This document shows, in pieces, positions 34,672 through 46,600 of a DNA stretch of 64,000 nt. The notes beneath the pieces were generated by a model that was not told where the DNA came from, made no database searches, and was given only the letters and a program-made list of their open reading frames with translations. This DNA comes from Pristionchus mayeri (lineage: Eukaryota; Nematoda; Chromadorea; Rhabditida; Neodiplogasteridae): assembly GCA_036245805.1 (NCBI GenBank), contig BTRK01000001.1, positions 5,146,001 through 5,210,000 on the forward strand, given 5' to 3'. Both the position numbers and the translations under genes were made by a program. Within the stretch, counting starts at the first letter, position 1. Every line of letters starts with the position of its first letter.

Positions 34672-35731
34672 GTAAGATGTGTTATTTCGTGAAGTTGGGA
34701 AGTTTAGTAATTATTGTCGCCCCCGGAGAAGTGTCGACACACTCAGTGAGCTTGCGCTTCACGGTTAACCTAAGATCGATTGGAAACACTGCCCTTTGGT
34801 ACCTGCTTCGCTTCACATTGTCTTAACAAATATTAGTATTGTTTATAATAAATACCATAATTACCGGGAGCTTTGTCATTTACATAATATATACTTTTGG
34901 GATTAGTTGAATATGTACAGTTGAACGAACAATTTTCTGGCTCAATTTCAATCTATTTCAAGTTTTCAGATCGATGCAATTGTGATCCATTAGAATGACA
35001 ATTTTAAAAGAGAAAAGAAACGGAGAGAAAAATAGGAGTATGGTTAGACACGGCAAGCTCCGCCCACTTTGCTCGGGCACGATTCCTCTCTAACGCAAGA
35101 TTTAGGGAGCACGAGCTTCATTCGCAACCAAATCGATCGCTCTAAACTGATTCATCTAGATCTCCCCTCTATCTATCAGTGACCTGAGGCGGAACATCCA
35201 TGTTCGTGTTTGAGTAGGTCAGCATACGATTTAAAGGTTGCGAAAAGGCGAAATCATCCCTCAAAGTGGGAGCACTTAGCTCCCCCTATGGTCATTTGTT
35301 ACTCAAGGCCTAAGGCAACTTTCTATCAAAACAGAGCATTCAAAAGTTAAGGCGCTGACCCGTGCTTCAAAGAAGATCAGTTTGAGGGGAGCTCATTAAG
35401 CGAGAGAGGCAAACGCGAAACTCCTCCTCCTCGCCCTCCCTCTTCTCGCCTGTTTCTGCCCCGGCGTGTGTAGAGAGCAGCGCGCCTACGAGAGAGCGCG
35501 GGCGCAGCCCTCATTCGCCTCACCTATCAGGGGTGAGGCGCATCCGGGAAAGGGCGAAGCGCTGCCCAAATTTTTGGCGATTTGACTGGAGAGGCGGCGT
35601 AATTGGCTCCGCCCCTTTCTTCCTCGTCTCGCTTTCCTGCCGCTCTCCGTTGACACCTTTTCACCTACTTTATGACCTATAGCTAGATTCAGAGATGAGA
35701 TATCGACAAACGGCCAAAAGAATGATCTTAT

Positions 35732-36031
35732 TTGGACCCTTGTGGGCATTTTGAGCATAGTAAGGGTGGCATAGGTTCATTTCCACTATACCCCTTGTGG
35801 TCCCTAAGTATGGTGAGTGAGAGATTGTCATTATTAGTGGCTAGAAACGATTTTTGTTGTAATTCGGAGGGATCTAGCTATGCAATTGTAGCAAATTTTG
35901 AAAATTATTATCCTCCAACTTGTAAGGAAAGTGAATTAAAAGTATATCAACTTCTTGAAGCTGCGGCGACTTGTGCAGCAGGCCTCTTCAGTCAGGAAGT
36001 GAATAGATTAATGCTGGGGGCGGACATTTGA
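35732..36031 (+). pseudogene. Patatin/iPLA2-like phospholipase exon cut by a MITE (left-arm copy)
   Basis: The segment VANFENYYPPTCKESELKVY followed by LLEAAATCAAGLFS and LMLGADI resembles the region of patatin-like calcium-independent phospholipases where FxNY, a Trp/Tyr-x-Ala stretch and SSAAP-F precede the catalytic DGG. The frame ends at 36031, two bases into the inverted terminus of the MITE at 36030, so the exon is interrupted before the catalytic aspartate. The upstream serine motif (GxSxG) is not seen in this window. Similarity is judged by eye and is tentative. Confidence 0.4.
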
Positions 36032-36318
36032 CATTTTAACAACTCTGCGGCATTGGTTGGGGAGTTGGTCTAACCATTGTGCTCCTCTACCACACAGTGA
36101 GGAGATCTTTTGACTAGGTGATTTTGAGTTTCACTCCAAATCATCGTATGGGTTCATGATTTTGGGATTTCCATGAACGTTGAAACTTAAACAGAGGGTC
36201 TACCCAGAGGGTTAATCAGAGGGTCTACCTGGGTATGGTAGAGGAGTTACTGTCATAAAATCCACAAGTGGCGCCCCCCCCCCCCCCCCAGCAAACGCCG
36301 CAGAGTTGTGCAAATGTC
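36030..36318. repeat. MITE at the inner end of the left palindrome arm
   Basis: GACATTTTAACAACTCTGCG at 36030 pairs with the inverse GCCGCAGAGTTGTGCAAATG ending at 36318, giving a 289-base element with a 16-C run inside (36274-36289). Its right end is exactly the inner end of palindrome homology. A partial extra terminus repeats just inside the spacer (36319-36340). Confidence 0.75.
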
Positions 36319-37310
36319 GCCGCAGAGTTGTGCAAATGTTGGTGCGGATTGCAAGGAGTTAGGTATCTCCAAACATGATGTTCGGCGATTAAAATTATAG
36401 GCCTCACTTACGGTTAGTCTTTATGTGCGAAATTGCTCCGAGCCTCTCCCCAATATACGGTTAGTAGGGCCACGGCATACATTTTTCTAATACTCGATAT
36501 GAAATGTTTTCCTTTAAAAAGACACAAATTGGTGATATTTCCTTTATTCCATAGGATTCAGCAATCCGCTATGGAAGTATCGGAACATCGTTGGGTTTAA
36601 CCAGTAGTTGAGTTATTCCTATTTTATACTCATAGAGTGCCCACATCTTTGTGCTATCCAACTAGGCCTCGTTTTCGGCTGTACACGCTTCTTCAACAGA
36701 AATGTGGTAGAATTTTCTGATCGTGTCGCAATGGATTTATTTGACTTTGTAAAGAATGTTAAAGAATGTTATGCAAAGAACTAATTATTGTCTTCATTAA
36801 CTGAAGATAACTGAAGTTTCGATTTTAATTTATCCTTCTCGCGTACTCTATTGTCAGTCAGAGAAACGGCAAATCATTTAAATTTATGATGAGAATCTCC
36901 ACTCTAGCTACTGTATGGTTGTTTTCAAGAGTCAAAGCGAAATAAGAGAGATGATAGGCATGGTGATAATTCGTGTTATAAGATACGTATTACTTTGAAA
37001 CACATAATCCAATCAGAAGTAATGTTTCAGTTAACAAATAATACCTCGATCAGCGGCCTAGTTATCAGTTGCGAGAATGTTCGTATTGAGCTGACTGGTG
37101 CAGATTGTGTTCTGCTCTTCCGAACAGCATAAGTCGCGACTGCGGGGCTGCAGCTATGAGGAAGTGTTGGATAAAATAATATTGTTATTTTTTGTACTTA
37201 TCATGCGACAACTGAAATACATATTCTTCTGCGGTATTCATGTTGCTCTTGAAACATAGATTTTAAAGGTTATACATTATGCATTAATGGAGACGGACAT
37301 TTGCAAAAGG
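36319..37310. other. Palindrome spacer
   Basis: About 990 bases of unpaired, AT-rich sequence without a supported gene. MITE-like terminal sequence (GGACATTTGCA) appears at both edges. Confidence 0.6.
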
Positions 37311-37587
37311 GACATTTGCACAACTCTGCGGCGTTTTCTGGGGGGGGGGGCGCCACTTGTGGATTTTATGACAGTAACTCCTCTACCATACCCAGGTAGA
37401 CCCTCTGATTAACCCTCTGGGTAGACCCTCTGTTTAAGTTTCATGGAAATCCCAAAATCATGAACCCATACGATGATTTGGAGTGAAACTCAAAATCACC
37501 TAGTCAAAAGATCTCCTCACTGTGTGGTAGAGGAGCACAATGGTTAGACCAACTCCCCAACCAATGCCGCAGAGTTGTTAAAATGTC
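37311..37587. repeat. MITE at the inner end of the right palindrome arm
   Basis: Mirror copy of 36030-36318, beginning GACATTTGCACAACTCTGCG, with an 11-G run instead of 16 C and lacking the 7 extra bases found in the left arm. Confidence 0.75.
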
Positions 37588-37885
37588 AAATGTCCGCCCC
37601 CAGCATTAATCTATTCACTTCCTGACTGAAGAGGCCTGCTGCACAAGTCGCCGCAGCTTCAAGAAGTTGATATACTTTTAATTCACTTTCCTTACAAGTT
37701 GGAGGATAATAATTTTCAAAATTTGCTACAATTGCATAGCTAGATCCCTCCGAATTACAACAAAAATCGTTTCTAGCCACTAATAATGACAATCTCTCAC
37801 TCACCATACTTAGGGACCACAAGGGGTATAGTGGAAATGAACCTATGCCACCCTTACTATGCTCAAAATGCCCACAAGGGTCCAA
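37586..37885 (-). pseudogene. Patatin/iPLA2-like exon cut by a MITE (right-arm copy)
   Basis: Identical translation to the left-arm copy at 35732-36031, with the same truncation at the MITE end. Confidence 0.4.
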
Positions 37886-38945
37886 ATAAGATCATTCTTT
37901 TGGCCGTTTGTCGATATCTCATCTCTGAATCTAGCTATAGGTCATAAAGTAGGTGAAAAGGTGTCAACGGAGAGCGGCAGGAAAGCGAGACGAGGAAGAA
38001 AGGGGCGGAGCCAATTACGCCGCCTCTCCAGTCAAATCGCCAAAAATTTGGGCAGCGCTTCGCCCTTTCCCGGATGCGCCTCACCCCTGATAGGTGAGGC
38101 GAATGAGGGCTGCGCCCGCGCTCTCTCGTAGGCGCGCTGCTCTCTACACACGCCGGGGCAGAAACAGGCGAGAAGAGGGAGGGCGAGGAGGAGGAGTTTC
38201 GCGTTTGCCTCTCTCGCTTAATGAGCTCCCCTCAAACTGATCTTCTTTGAAGCACGGGTCAGCGCCTTAACTTTTGAATGCTCTGTTTTGATAGAAAGTT
38301 GCCTTAGGCCTTGAGTAACAAATGACCATAGGGGGAGCTAAGTGCTCCCACTTTGAGGGATGATTTCGCCTTTTCGCAACCTTTAAATCGTATGCTGACC
38401 TACTCAAACACGAACATGGATGTTCCGCCTCAGGTCACTGATAGATAGAGGGGAGATCTAGATGAATCAGTTTAGAGCGATCGATTTGGTTGCGAATGAA
38501 GCTCGTGCTCCCTAAATCTTGCGTTAGAGAGGAATCGTGCCCGAGCAAAGTGGGCGGAGCTTGCCGTGTCTAACCATACTCCTATTTTTCTCTCCGTTTC
38601 TTTTCTCTTTTAAAATTGTCATTCTAATGGATCACAATTGCATCGATCTGAAAACTTGAAATAGATTGAAATTGAGCCAGAAAATTGTTCGTTCAACTGT
38701 ACATATTCAACTAATCCCAAAAGTATATATTATGTAAATGACAAAGCTCCCGGTAATTATGGTATTTATTATAAACAATACTAATATTTGTTAAGACAAT
38801 GTGAAGCGAAGCAGGTACCAAAGGGCAGTGTTTCCAATCGATCTTAGGTTAACCGTGAAGCGCAAGCTCACTGAGTGTGTCGACACTTCTCCGGGGGCGA
38901 CAATAATTACTAAACTTCCCAACTTCACGAAATAACACATCTTAC

Positions 38946-39968
38946 ACACCTCTCTATTTGTCCCTCACCCGAAGGATGCGAAAGCCCTCTGGCAGAGATG
39001 CGTGCAGGGGGGGGGGGGGGGGGGGGGCAAAGCGTGCGGAGGGGCCAGAGGGGAGAGGATAGAGGGTTGGGTGCCTTTCCATTATGATAATGCATCCAAG
39101 CTGAGAGCGATGGATTTACTACGCCATGGGGTAACCTAATGAGTTTATCGCTGGTCGGTAACTCTGAGATGTTTTCATGCGAAATTTTGGTGCATCATTT
39201 ATTACAAACATGTGAAAAATGATTACAACAAACGAGAATTTTTAAAAAAGCTATAACCTATCAATAAGGTTATGAATAAATTTAAGTATACGACGGGCTT
39301 TTTTTGCTGGTTCAGTATGAAGATAGTAGGAGGCTGAATGTAGTGGAATGGTTGCATGTGATAAGGAAGTCGCGGCTCAAGTTCAATGGATACTTCATTT
39401 TCTTTTATGCACCCGTTACACTGAGGAATACACGTAGATACTATTGAGATTCCTTTGAAATAGATAAGTGCGGATACAATTAGCATAAAAGCCCCGATCA
39501 TCAGAATGATGGTAAGTTCCTGTCCAAAGAAGGCAGGCACTATATCAATGATGTTTCGAGCCTCACGGACAAATTAGTCGAAGCTAGTGGCATTCAAAAA
39601 AGTGAAAAAGGCAGTGCAAAAAGGCAGTCTATGCAGACGATTTCACGAACTGTCCGCTATGTGAAGAGGCGATGATGGATAGATAGTTGAAATTCAGTTC
39701 TCTTTTGTTGTAATCATTTTTCACATGTTTGTAATAAAATTTGCATCAAAATTTCACATGAAAATGAGCGATGAACGCATGAGGTTACCCCATGGCGTAG
39801 GAAATCCATCGCTCTCAGCTTGGAAGCATTCTCATAATGGAAAGGCACCCTACCCTCTATGCTCTCCCCTCTGGCCCCTCCGCACGCTTTGCCCCCCCCC
39901 CCCCCCCTGCACGCATCTTTGCCAGAGGGCTTTCGCATCCTTCGGGTGAGGGACAAATAGAGAGGTGT
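38946..39968. mobile_element. TIR element with 8-base TSD (right-arm copy)
   Basis: Mirror of 33653-34671. CATCTTAC flanks both ends (38938-38945 and 39969-39976). The poly-G/C runs are 21 G (about 39007) and 16 C (about 39892), so their lengths differ between the arms while the rest matches. Confidence 0.85.
39223..39540 (-). CDS. One-pass membrane ORF inside the TIR element (right-arm copy), 105 aa
   Basis: Same translation as the left-arm ORF at 34084-34401. Confidence 0.4.
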   Translation of the reverse strand: MPAFFGQELTIILMIGAFMLIVSALIYFKGISIVSTCIPQCNGCIKENEVSIELEPRLPYHMQPFHYIQPPTIFILNQQKKPVVYLNLFITLLIGYSFFKNSRLL

Positions 39969-40194
39969 CATCTTACAGTGCTACCCGTACGTTCGTTCAG
40001 ACTCACTGGACGTTTTTCGCTGCATCTGCTGCATCTTGAACGATTCGGCGACATATGTAGCCCATTCTTGGATCAGTGCTGCAATTGCGATAGTCGTATG
40101 AGCTGAATCACGAACTGATCAAGTTGAACTAATGCAACGCTATTACTTTCTGATTACGAAGAATCTTCAATTTCGCAAAAATCGTTTCAGTTCG

Positions 40195-40591
40195 ATGTCT
40201 CACCTCTGTTCGGTTGAATACTCACATCACCCCGACTCCATCGACAGAAAAATTAAGGGAAAGCGATCATTCTTGGCCGCGCTCTCAGAGGTGAGCGGTG
40301 TGCGGGTTAATAATTACGTTGAAAATAAAGTTCAAATGATAAGGAAAACTAAAAAGGGTATAAGTCACACCAATGAGATCGTATTTTCGGCGTAAGCCAT
40401 TCATTCTAGAGCTCGTGATGCGCTGCATGCACTGTGAAAATTTGAGCTGCTCCTTTGCCTACATTTTCGAAAAATTTGGCTATGATTGTAGCATGATTAG
40501 AATTGACATTCAAGAGAAACGGTTTGTACAGATCGATAGAGCTCGAAAAATTAGTGGGGGTCACTCAGAGAACAAATTTCGATTCTGCTAG
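40195..40591 (+). CDS. Unknown small protein, two exons (right-arm copy)
   Basis: Exons 40195-40290 and 40412-40591, mirror of 33030-33426, with the same CTCAGAG/GTGAGC donor and CTAGAG acceptor. Just downstream, another identical-in-both-arms frame (40592-40810) exists without a recognisable function. Confidence 0.4.
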
Positions 40592-41715
40592 ATGGGAATC
40601 GAGATAATCGCTGCGAAAGGAGGAGGTGCCGATCACCGACCCGGTGCTGCGAGCTTCAAAATGAGTTATGCAAAATATGACTTTGGGGGACGGTCAGGCA
40701 TGCCTCAAGGTGCCCAAAACTGGTCAGAACCGATTTCACGATTTTCCTTCTATTCCCTCTCTCAGCTCGAATCTCTCGTGAGAGGCGTGATAATATCTTC
40801 TATGCATTAGAAAAGACCAACTCATTTCCTGCTACTTGCTCGTCTCTCACTTCGTATTTGACCACTAGAACGCACCAATGCCAGGCTCACCTCATCCTCA
40901 ACGAGCTTACAAATCCTCACCTAGAACATGGAAATTTGCATCACCTGGTGCAGCTGATATTTCAATAAACAAAAGTTATATTCTCACCGGTTGAGTAGAT
41001 GGAGGCATTGCAGTGCAGAATGAGCGAAAAGGAGTGGGGAGGCCTGAACTGCAATTTTTTTTATTCCCAACGAACCCGCAACACAATTACTCAAAAGATT
41101 GTATCCGGGATAAGAGAGCCTATTAAAACACAAAACTCACCACATTGTTGTTTAATTTTCACGTGTCGAAACGAATCGTAATCTCACACTTTTTTAATTG
41201 AATTGTGCTGTCTCACTTTTTGCGAGCAGCTAGGTAGAAAATCTGGCAATATTTGCATCACCAACTTGAATATTGTAAAATAACTCGCTCGTTGTTCTTG
41301 TGTTGGTGAGAGGGACGAGAGGGCCCACCGACACCGATTATCTACAGAAATGATCAATGCGGTTTAGCTGCGTATTATGGTAACTTTCTATTGGAACAAT
41401 GTAAACGATCAATCACATTTCTACGAAGTTTGAAAATAAGAACAATCCGGGTGTTGAAGTTTTCGCGAATTTTACGAAATACTCTCAGTCCGTTGATTCC
41501 CCATTTATTTCAGATTAACATACCGATGAAAGACTAGTATGAAATAATTATATCACACTTTTCCTCGGCACCCCTGTTTCTACTCTCATCTTATACTAAC
41601 GCTAACGCCCTTTAGCCAGCGCGATTTCTTATCATCGAGATGAAGAACTGAACTGCAGAGATTCTTAGGAATGCAGAACGTTGTGCTTAATGTATCACTT
41701 TCTCTCAAAAACTGC

Positions 41716-41916
41716 TCATGTGAGAAAATGTTTTATTTCCAGTGTTACTGCAAAGTATTGAAGCGACAAGACACGCACTGGCGATTCGATTGAGAATTGA
41801 GTGCCGAGATAAAGATAATAACCAGCCAATCTCGTTCGAAAGAAGCTCCTTCGACTAGCGCAAAGTAGAAAACAAATAATAATTGCACAACTCGCCTTGA
41901 TCATCTGTATCTTCAT
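41716..41916 (-). CDS. Signal-peptide first exon of an unknown secreted protein (right-arm copy)
   Basis: Same 66-codon frame as 31705-31905. Here the upstream flank is retained and is shared with a third copy near 46.5 kb. Conservation of that flank between copies suggests it includes the promoter/5' UTR. Confidence 0.45.
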   Translation of the reverse strand: MKIQMIKASCAIIICFLLCASRRSFFRTRLAGYYLYLGTQFSIESPVRVLSLQYFAVTLEIKHFLT

Positions 41917-42060
41917 TTTTATCAGTGACTGCAGTATTGTTCAACGAGGGCTGAAGGTTTTGACGTCGCGCGTGAAGGGCTGAGATCTCTTAATGAGTAA
42001 TATTCAGTGCTTTCTGGCGAATTGAAATAACGTTTATTTTTCTTTGAGATGAGAGTATTC

Positions 42061-43640
42061 GCATCGTATTCGATTCCTTTGATTTTTTTCCAGTGGAAAT
42101 TACTATGCGAACGGTGAATCCTAAGAGAAAAAAATTATATGATTACTGTAGTGATTATCTCGGGTATTAATTGACGCATCGCGCCTTTACATTGAAAGAT
42201 TACGCGATTTTTTAAATGCAATATCACATTAAACTTCCAAGTACGTTCTGTCTTTCAATAGTGACATGAATGCTCGAGACTGGTGTTTAAACCAATCATA
42301 AGGCGATAATCTTCACAAACTCTAACCATCTCCGGTCGTTCGAAGAAAGGTGCTAATTTCCAGAGAGAATTTGGTTTCAGCATTGAAATGATTACCCGGA
42401 AAGCTTTCTGACACAATAGTGCATTGAATAATTTTCAGAAAAAAAATGTTCACTAAAAAGTGAAAAAGTGAAGGCTGCAACCAGCTCAAGGACACTGAGG
42501 CACAACGGAAAGACACGGAAACATTGAAAAAATAAACTGATGGAAATAGTCTCTAGCTGTCTCGAGATCTCTTTTTAGTGGGATATGTCTACATTTTATG
42601 CATAATGAAAAGCTCACATTTTCAATCTGTTTTTTTAAGCGACCCGCTCTGTAAGATTCGACCATTTCGGTCACCCCGCGGACACGTTTGAACTAGCGAC
42701 GGGAACCGGAGGCCCTTACTATCATGGACAGGAGTGCATTGGACCGTTATTATGAAATTTGTTTACTATTATATGTTACGTCCATTGGGCAAGGAAAAAA
42801 AATATCAACATAGGGGGAAATGGACAAAAAATCATGTTTTCTTTAGGATGCGAAATTGACTCAAAAGTCAAAAAGATTTTTACTCGAGGTGTCCCAAAGT
42901 TGTTAAAATCGTGTTTAGGTCAATATCCCATTGATTCTTAACATTACTTTTCAAGCTAAAAAATTACCTCTTTATGCATAACTAGTCCATTAAAATTGTC
43001 TGGAAATTCAATGAGAGACACTTATTTTAAGGCGAAAAAGTGTAGAGGGAACAGAAATACATTATTGTATGTCGAACAAGGCATTATATTTTATACGAGC
43101 GAACAAGAAAATGATGAAGACTGAAATGGATAAATCAAGCTCTCTCTCTCTTCATATCTTGCAGGTTCTATTTCAGTATTGTTTTCACAAATAGTTATCT
43201 TCTCACAGACAAACCATCAAACTAATTACCCTAATTATAAAATTACCGAAATGTGGTTAAAAAAAGGATATATTTGCGCTACACATTGCTGATTTTAACT
43301 TTCTGCACAAAACATCATTCCTGTCAGTTCCATGCTTCATAATATTTTCTTTATCTGCCCGTAACCTTTCCAATTCAGTAACGAGCCGTTTTGCGTTTGG
43401 ACAACTACATTAACAGCATTGAACTGACATCACCGCAAAAAAAAATCAATGTTACAATTATTTAAAATATGCAGCAAGCAATTGAACCCAATGCTGATAA
43501 CGCAAATGCAGTCATCATTCAGATACAGAATATTTTTATGTCGCATTATGGTTGATTTCCTTGCCGTCCAACTCGAGTACTGGAGAGTACCAAAGTAATG
43601 CGGCGAGTGACCTATCGTTGAGCACCCTCGTTGATTGATC
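42061..43640. other. No gene recognised
   Basis: AT-rich intergenic sequence with several short unsupported ORFs. Confidence 0.4.
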
Positions 43641-43863
43641 ATACGATACTATATTTATTTATCCTGCTAGCGCAAGGTATTGAATCAACTCAATTATTAC
43701 GTGCTATATAAATATCGCGAAACCCAAAAAATGTTGGTGACAAATGAATTTGAATTGTGTTTCAGGAATAAATTATCTTTCCGATTCGATTATGCGATGA
43801 TTTCTAAACCGACAAAATTAAATAACCTGAAGTTCCAAATAAATTCATCGCATCGCTTAAAGG

Positions 43864-46600
43864 AGAAAACAATTGCACAACACATCTTGATCATTAGTAT
43901 TGAGTCCTTTAACGAGTGTCTAGAGTATATCTATGATCTGAACTGTTCTCATCTCTCCCCCATTATCCTAGTTGGTGACTTTAACTGTAAGGAAGTCGAT
44001 TGGTCTTCTCTCTCCCCCTCATCGACCAGTCCTCATTTCCATGCTCTCCTCTCTTTCTCCCAGTCCCTTCCTCTCTGCCAACTTGTCTCATCACCCACTC
44101 GTAATCTGAATACTCTAGATCTTGTCTTTACCTCACATGCTCATCTAGTTACTGATTGTGTTGTTTTACCCCCACTCCCATCTCTAGATCATTCCATTAT
44201 CCACTTCTCCCTTCCCATCTCTCTTCCTTCCCCCATGCATCCACCCCGTAGAGATTACAGTCGAGTCGATTGGAGTGCGATCTGCTCTCAGATTGACTCT
44301 GTCGACTGGACCTCTCTACTATCCTCCTCGTCCGATCCCGATTCTCTCTACTCTAGTTTCCTTGACATTGTTCATTCAATCATAGACAGCTTGGTGCCAC
44401 TTCGATCTTTCAATCGAAAGCGTATCCGATTCTCCTCTCGCTCTATTCGCCTTTTACGTAAATGTAGGAAGTCGTACAGGAGACGATCCTTCACTGACTA
44501 TTTCTCGACCTGTCGCTCACTTAAACAATCGATTAAGAACACCGCTAGGAGTAGAGAAAACCGTCTAGTGAAATCAAACAACCTCAAAGCTTTCTTCTCT
44601 TATGCAAGTACACGTATTAAAGATCAATCCGATACTATCCCTACACTAGTCTTTCCCGACGGTTCTCTCTGTGTTTCTGACATATCTAAGGCGTGTGAAC
44701 TAGCTCGACATTTCACTGCTTCGTATAATAGCTCCTCTCTGCCTGTCCCTCCCTCTTGCACTCTTTCGTCCCCCACATCTATTGATTACGTCGACATTTC
44801 CCCTCTCCTCGTAGCTAAGTTTCTCTCTCGTCTCCAACCCAGCTCATCCACTTCTCCCGATCACATCCCCTACATCTTCCTTAAACGTACTGCCCCACAT
44901 ATTTGCATCCCTCTCTCCATCTTGTTCAATAGATTCTTACTCCATGGCACTTCTCCCTCCATTTGGAAAACTGCCAAAGTCAAGGCAATCTATAAGCGCA
45001 AAGGACCCAAAAATTCTGCCACCTCTTATCGATCCATTTCACTCACTTGCACATCGTCCAAAGTTATGGAAAGAATCGTAGGCGAGACTCTTTGGAACTA
45101 CCTTTCCGATAACAATCTCATTTCCCCCTACCAACACGGTTTCCGCCCGCGTAGATCGTGCACCTCCGCACTTCTTAACTCTTTCTCTCAATGGCACTCT
45201 GCACTTAACGATGGCCACTACATTTCTGTTGCATTTATCGATTTCTCACGTGCCTTTGACTCTATCCCGATCGACTTACTCATCCACAAATGTTCACTTC
45301 TAGGCATTTGTGGATCCCTCTTATCATGGATTCGTTCGTTCTTACTCGGTAGATCACAATCTGTCTCAATCAATACCTTTTCCTCCCCTCATTCCCTGCC
45401 CCCTCAGGAGTGCCCCAAGGCTCTGCCTTAGGGCCTCTTTTCTTTTCCCTGTACATCAGTGACTTACCCTCCTTACTCCCTCCTAACGTTCACTGTATTC
45501 TCTATGCTGATGATGTTAAACTTTGGGCTTACTCTGACCCTGCTTCTCTCCAAACCTCTCTTGATATCCTGTTTAAGTGGTCCACCGACTGGGGCCTTAC
45601 CGTATCCCTCACTAAGACCGAAACTATGCTAATAGGAAGATCACATCCTCCCTCCACATTTCCTCTTAATGGCACCTCTCTTCCAACCGTATCCCAGTTT
45701 ACTGATCTAGGAGTCACCTATTCCAATAAACTAGAGTTTAGTGCACACATATCTAGTAAGATTTCAAAGGCCCGCTCTCGTTGCTCTTACATCCTAAGAA
45801 CTTTTGTCTCCAAAAATCCCCAGCTCTATTTTCGTCTATTTATTACATACGTTCGCCCTATCCTCGAATATTGCTCTGAACTTTGGTCCCCCCAGAGTAG
45901 AGATCTATCTAATAGCATCGAACGTGTTCAGCGTAAATTCACCAAATTCGTACTCCTAAAATGTGGCATCGCTGACAGGTCTTATCCTAACCGTTTGCGT
46001 TACTTTCAATTAGAATCGTTAGGATACCGTCGCTCCATTATTGACTTAGCATTCATATACAAAGTGATTCATTCAGATGTTGACATAGGTTGTCCCTCCT
46101 TTATTTACCTTGCACCTCCTAGACCTAGACGCCCCAATCTCTTCCAATTACGTAAACACCACTCCACATCCACTCTCTACCACTCATTCCTCACCAATAG
46201 AGTTGTAACACTGTAGAATCGTATACCTAATAATATTGTTATCTCTGGAAATAGTGATTTGTTCTCGCTCAGAGTTAAAACTATTCATAATATTGATTAC
46301 TCCTCGTATCTCTAATTCACTCTCATTTGTAATTGATCGTATCCCCTTTGTCATCTAGATATGACATCGTATTATCATGCTTATAAGTTGCCTGTAACAT
46401 TTACTCCTAATTATCTTATCATATCGCATGATAAAGAATTATCATCTGATTCTTCTTCCTTTTTCTGCATCAGTAGCGACTGCAACACGAGTACAGTCTA
46501 ATGAGGGCTGTAGCCTTTTACGTCGCACGTGAAACGCAGCTGAGATATGTTAGTGAGATCAGTCCCACCTTTCTGGCGATTAAAAATATTTGTTTTTCAC
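43864..46600. repeat. Third, diverged copy of the palindrome's outer end, split by a LINE
   Basis: AGAAAACAATTGCACAACA... (43864-43903) and CATCAGTAGCGACTGCAACA... (46465-46600) align in order with 41870-42050. The signal-peptide exon of this copy is therefore broken by the CR1 insertion at 43906-46440. Confidence 0.6.
43906..46440 (+). mobile_element. CR1-type LINE, 5'-truncated, one frameshift
   Basis: Encodes the C-terminal part of an endonuclease (ILVGDFNCKEVDW, SLDHSIIHF) and a reverse transcriptase with SPDHIPYIFLK, GFRPRRSCTSALLNSF, FIDFSRAFDSIPIDLL, QGSALGPLFFSLYISDLP and catalytic YADDVKLW. A C-terminal domain follows, ending RVVTL near 46216, then a 3' UTR. The two frames (to 45431 and from 45410) are separated by a single missing C in the run near 45384-45389. 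It is therefore inactive, though otherwise open over 2.3 kb. ATCATTAGTATT at the 5' side and ATCATCTGATTC at the 3' side look like a diverged target duplication. Confidence 0.88.

Larger units (their letters stand above)
31679..36318. repeat. Giant palindrome, left arm (about 4.64 kb)
   Basis: Reverse complement of 37311-41942. Paired coordinates sum to 73,617-73,624 along the whole length. All ORFs in one arm recur with identical translation in the other. The only differences I noticed are homopolymer G/C run lengths, a 7-base insertion at about 36177 and a mismatch near 36292. The outer end is 5 bases from the RTE target duplication. Confidence 0.95.
37311..41942. repeat. Giant palindrome, right arm (about 4.63 kb)
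   Basis: Reverse complement of 31679-36318. Sequence beyond its outer end (41943-42060) is homologous to 46488-46600, so the right arm is attached to the ancestral promoter-side flank. It is the better candidate for the original copy. Confidence 0.95.
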
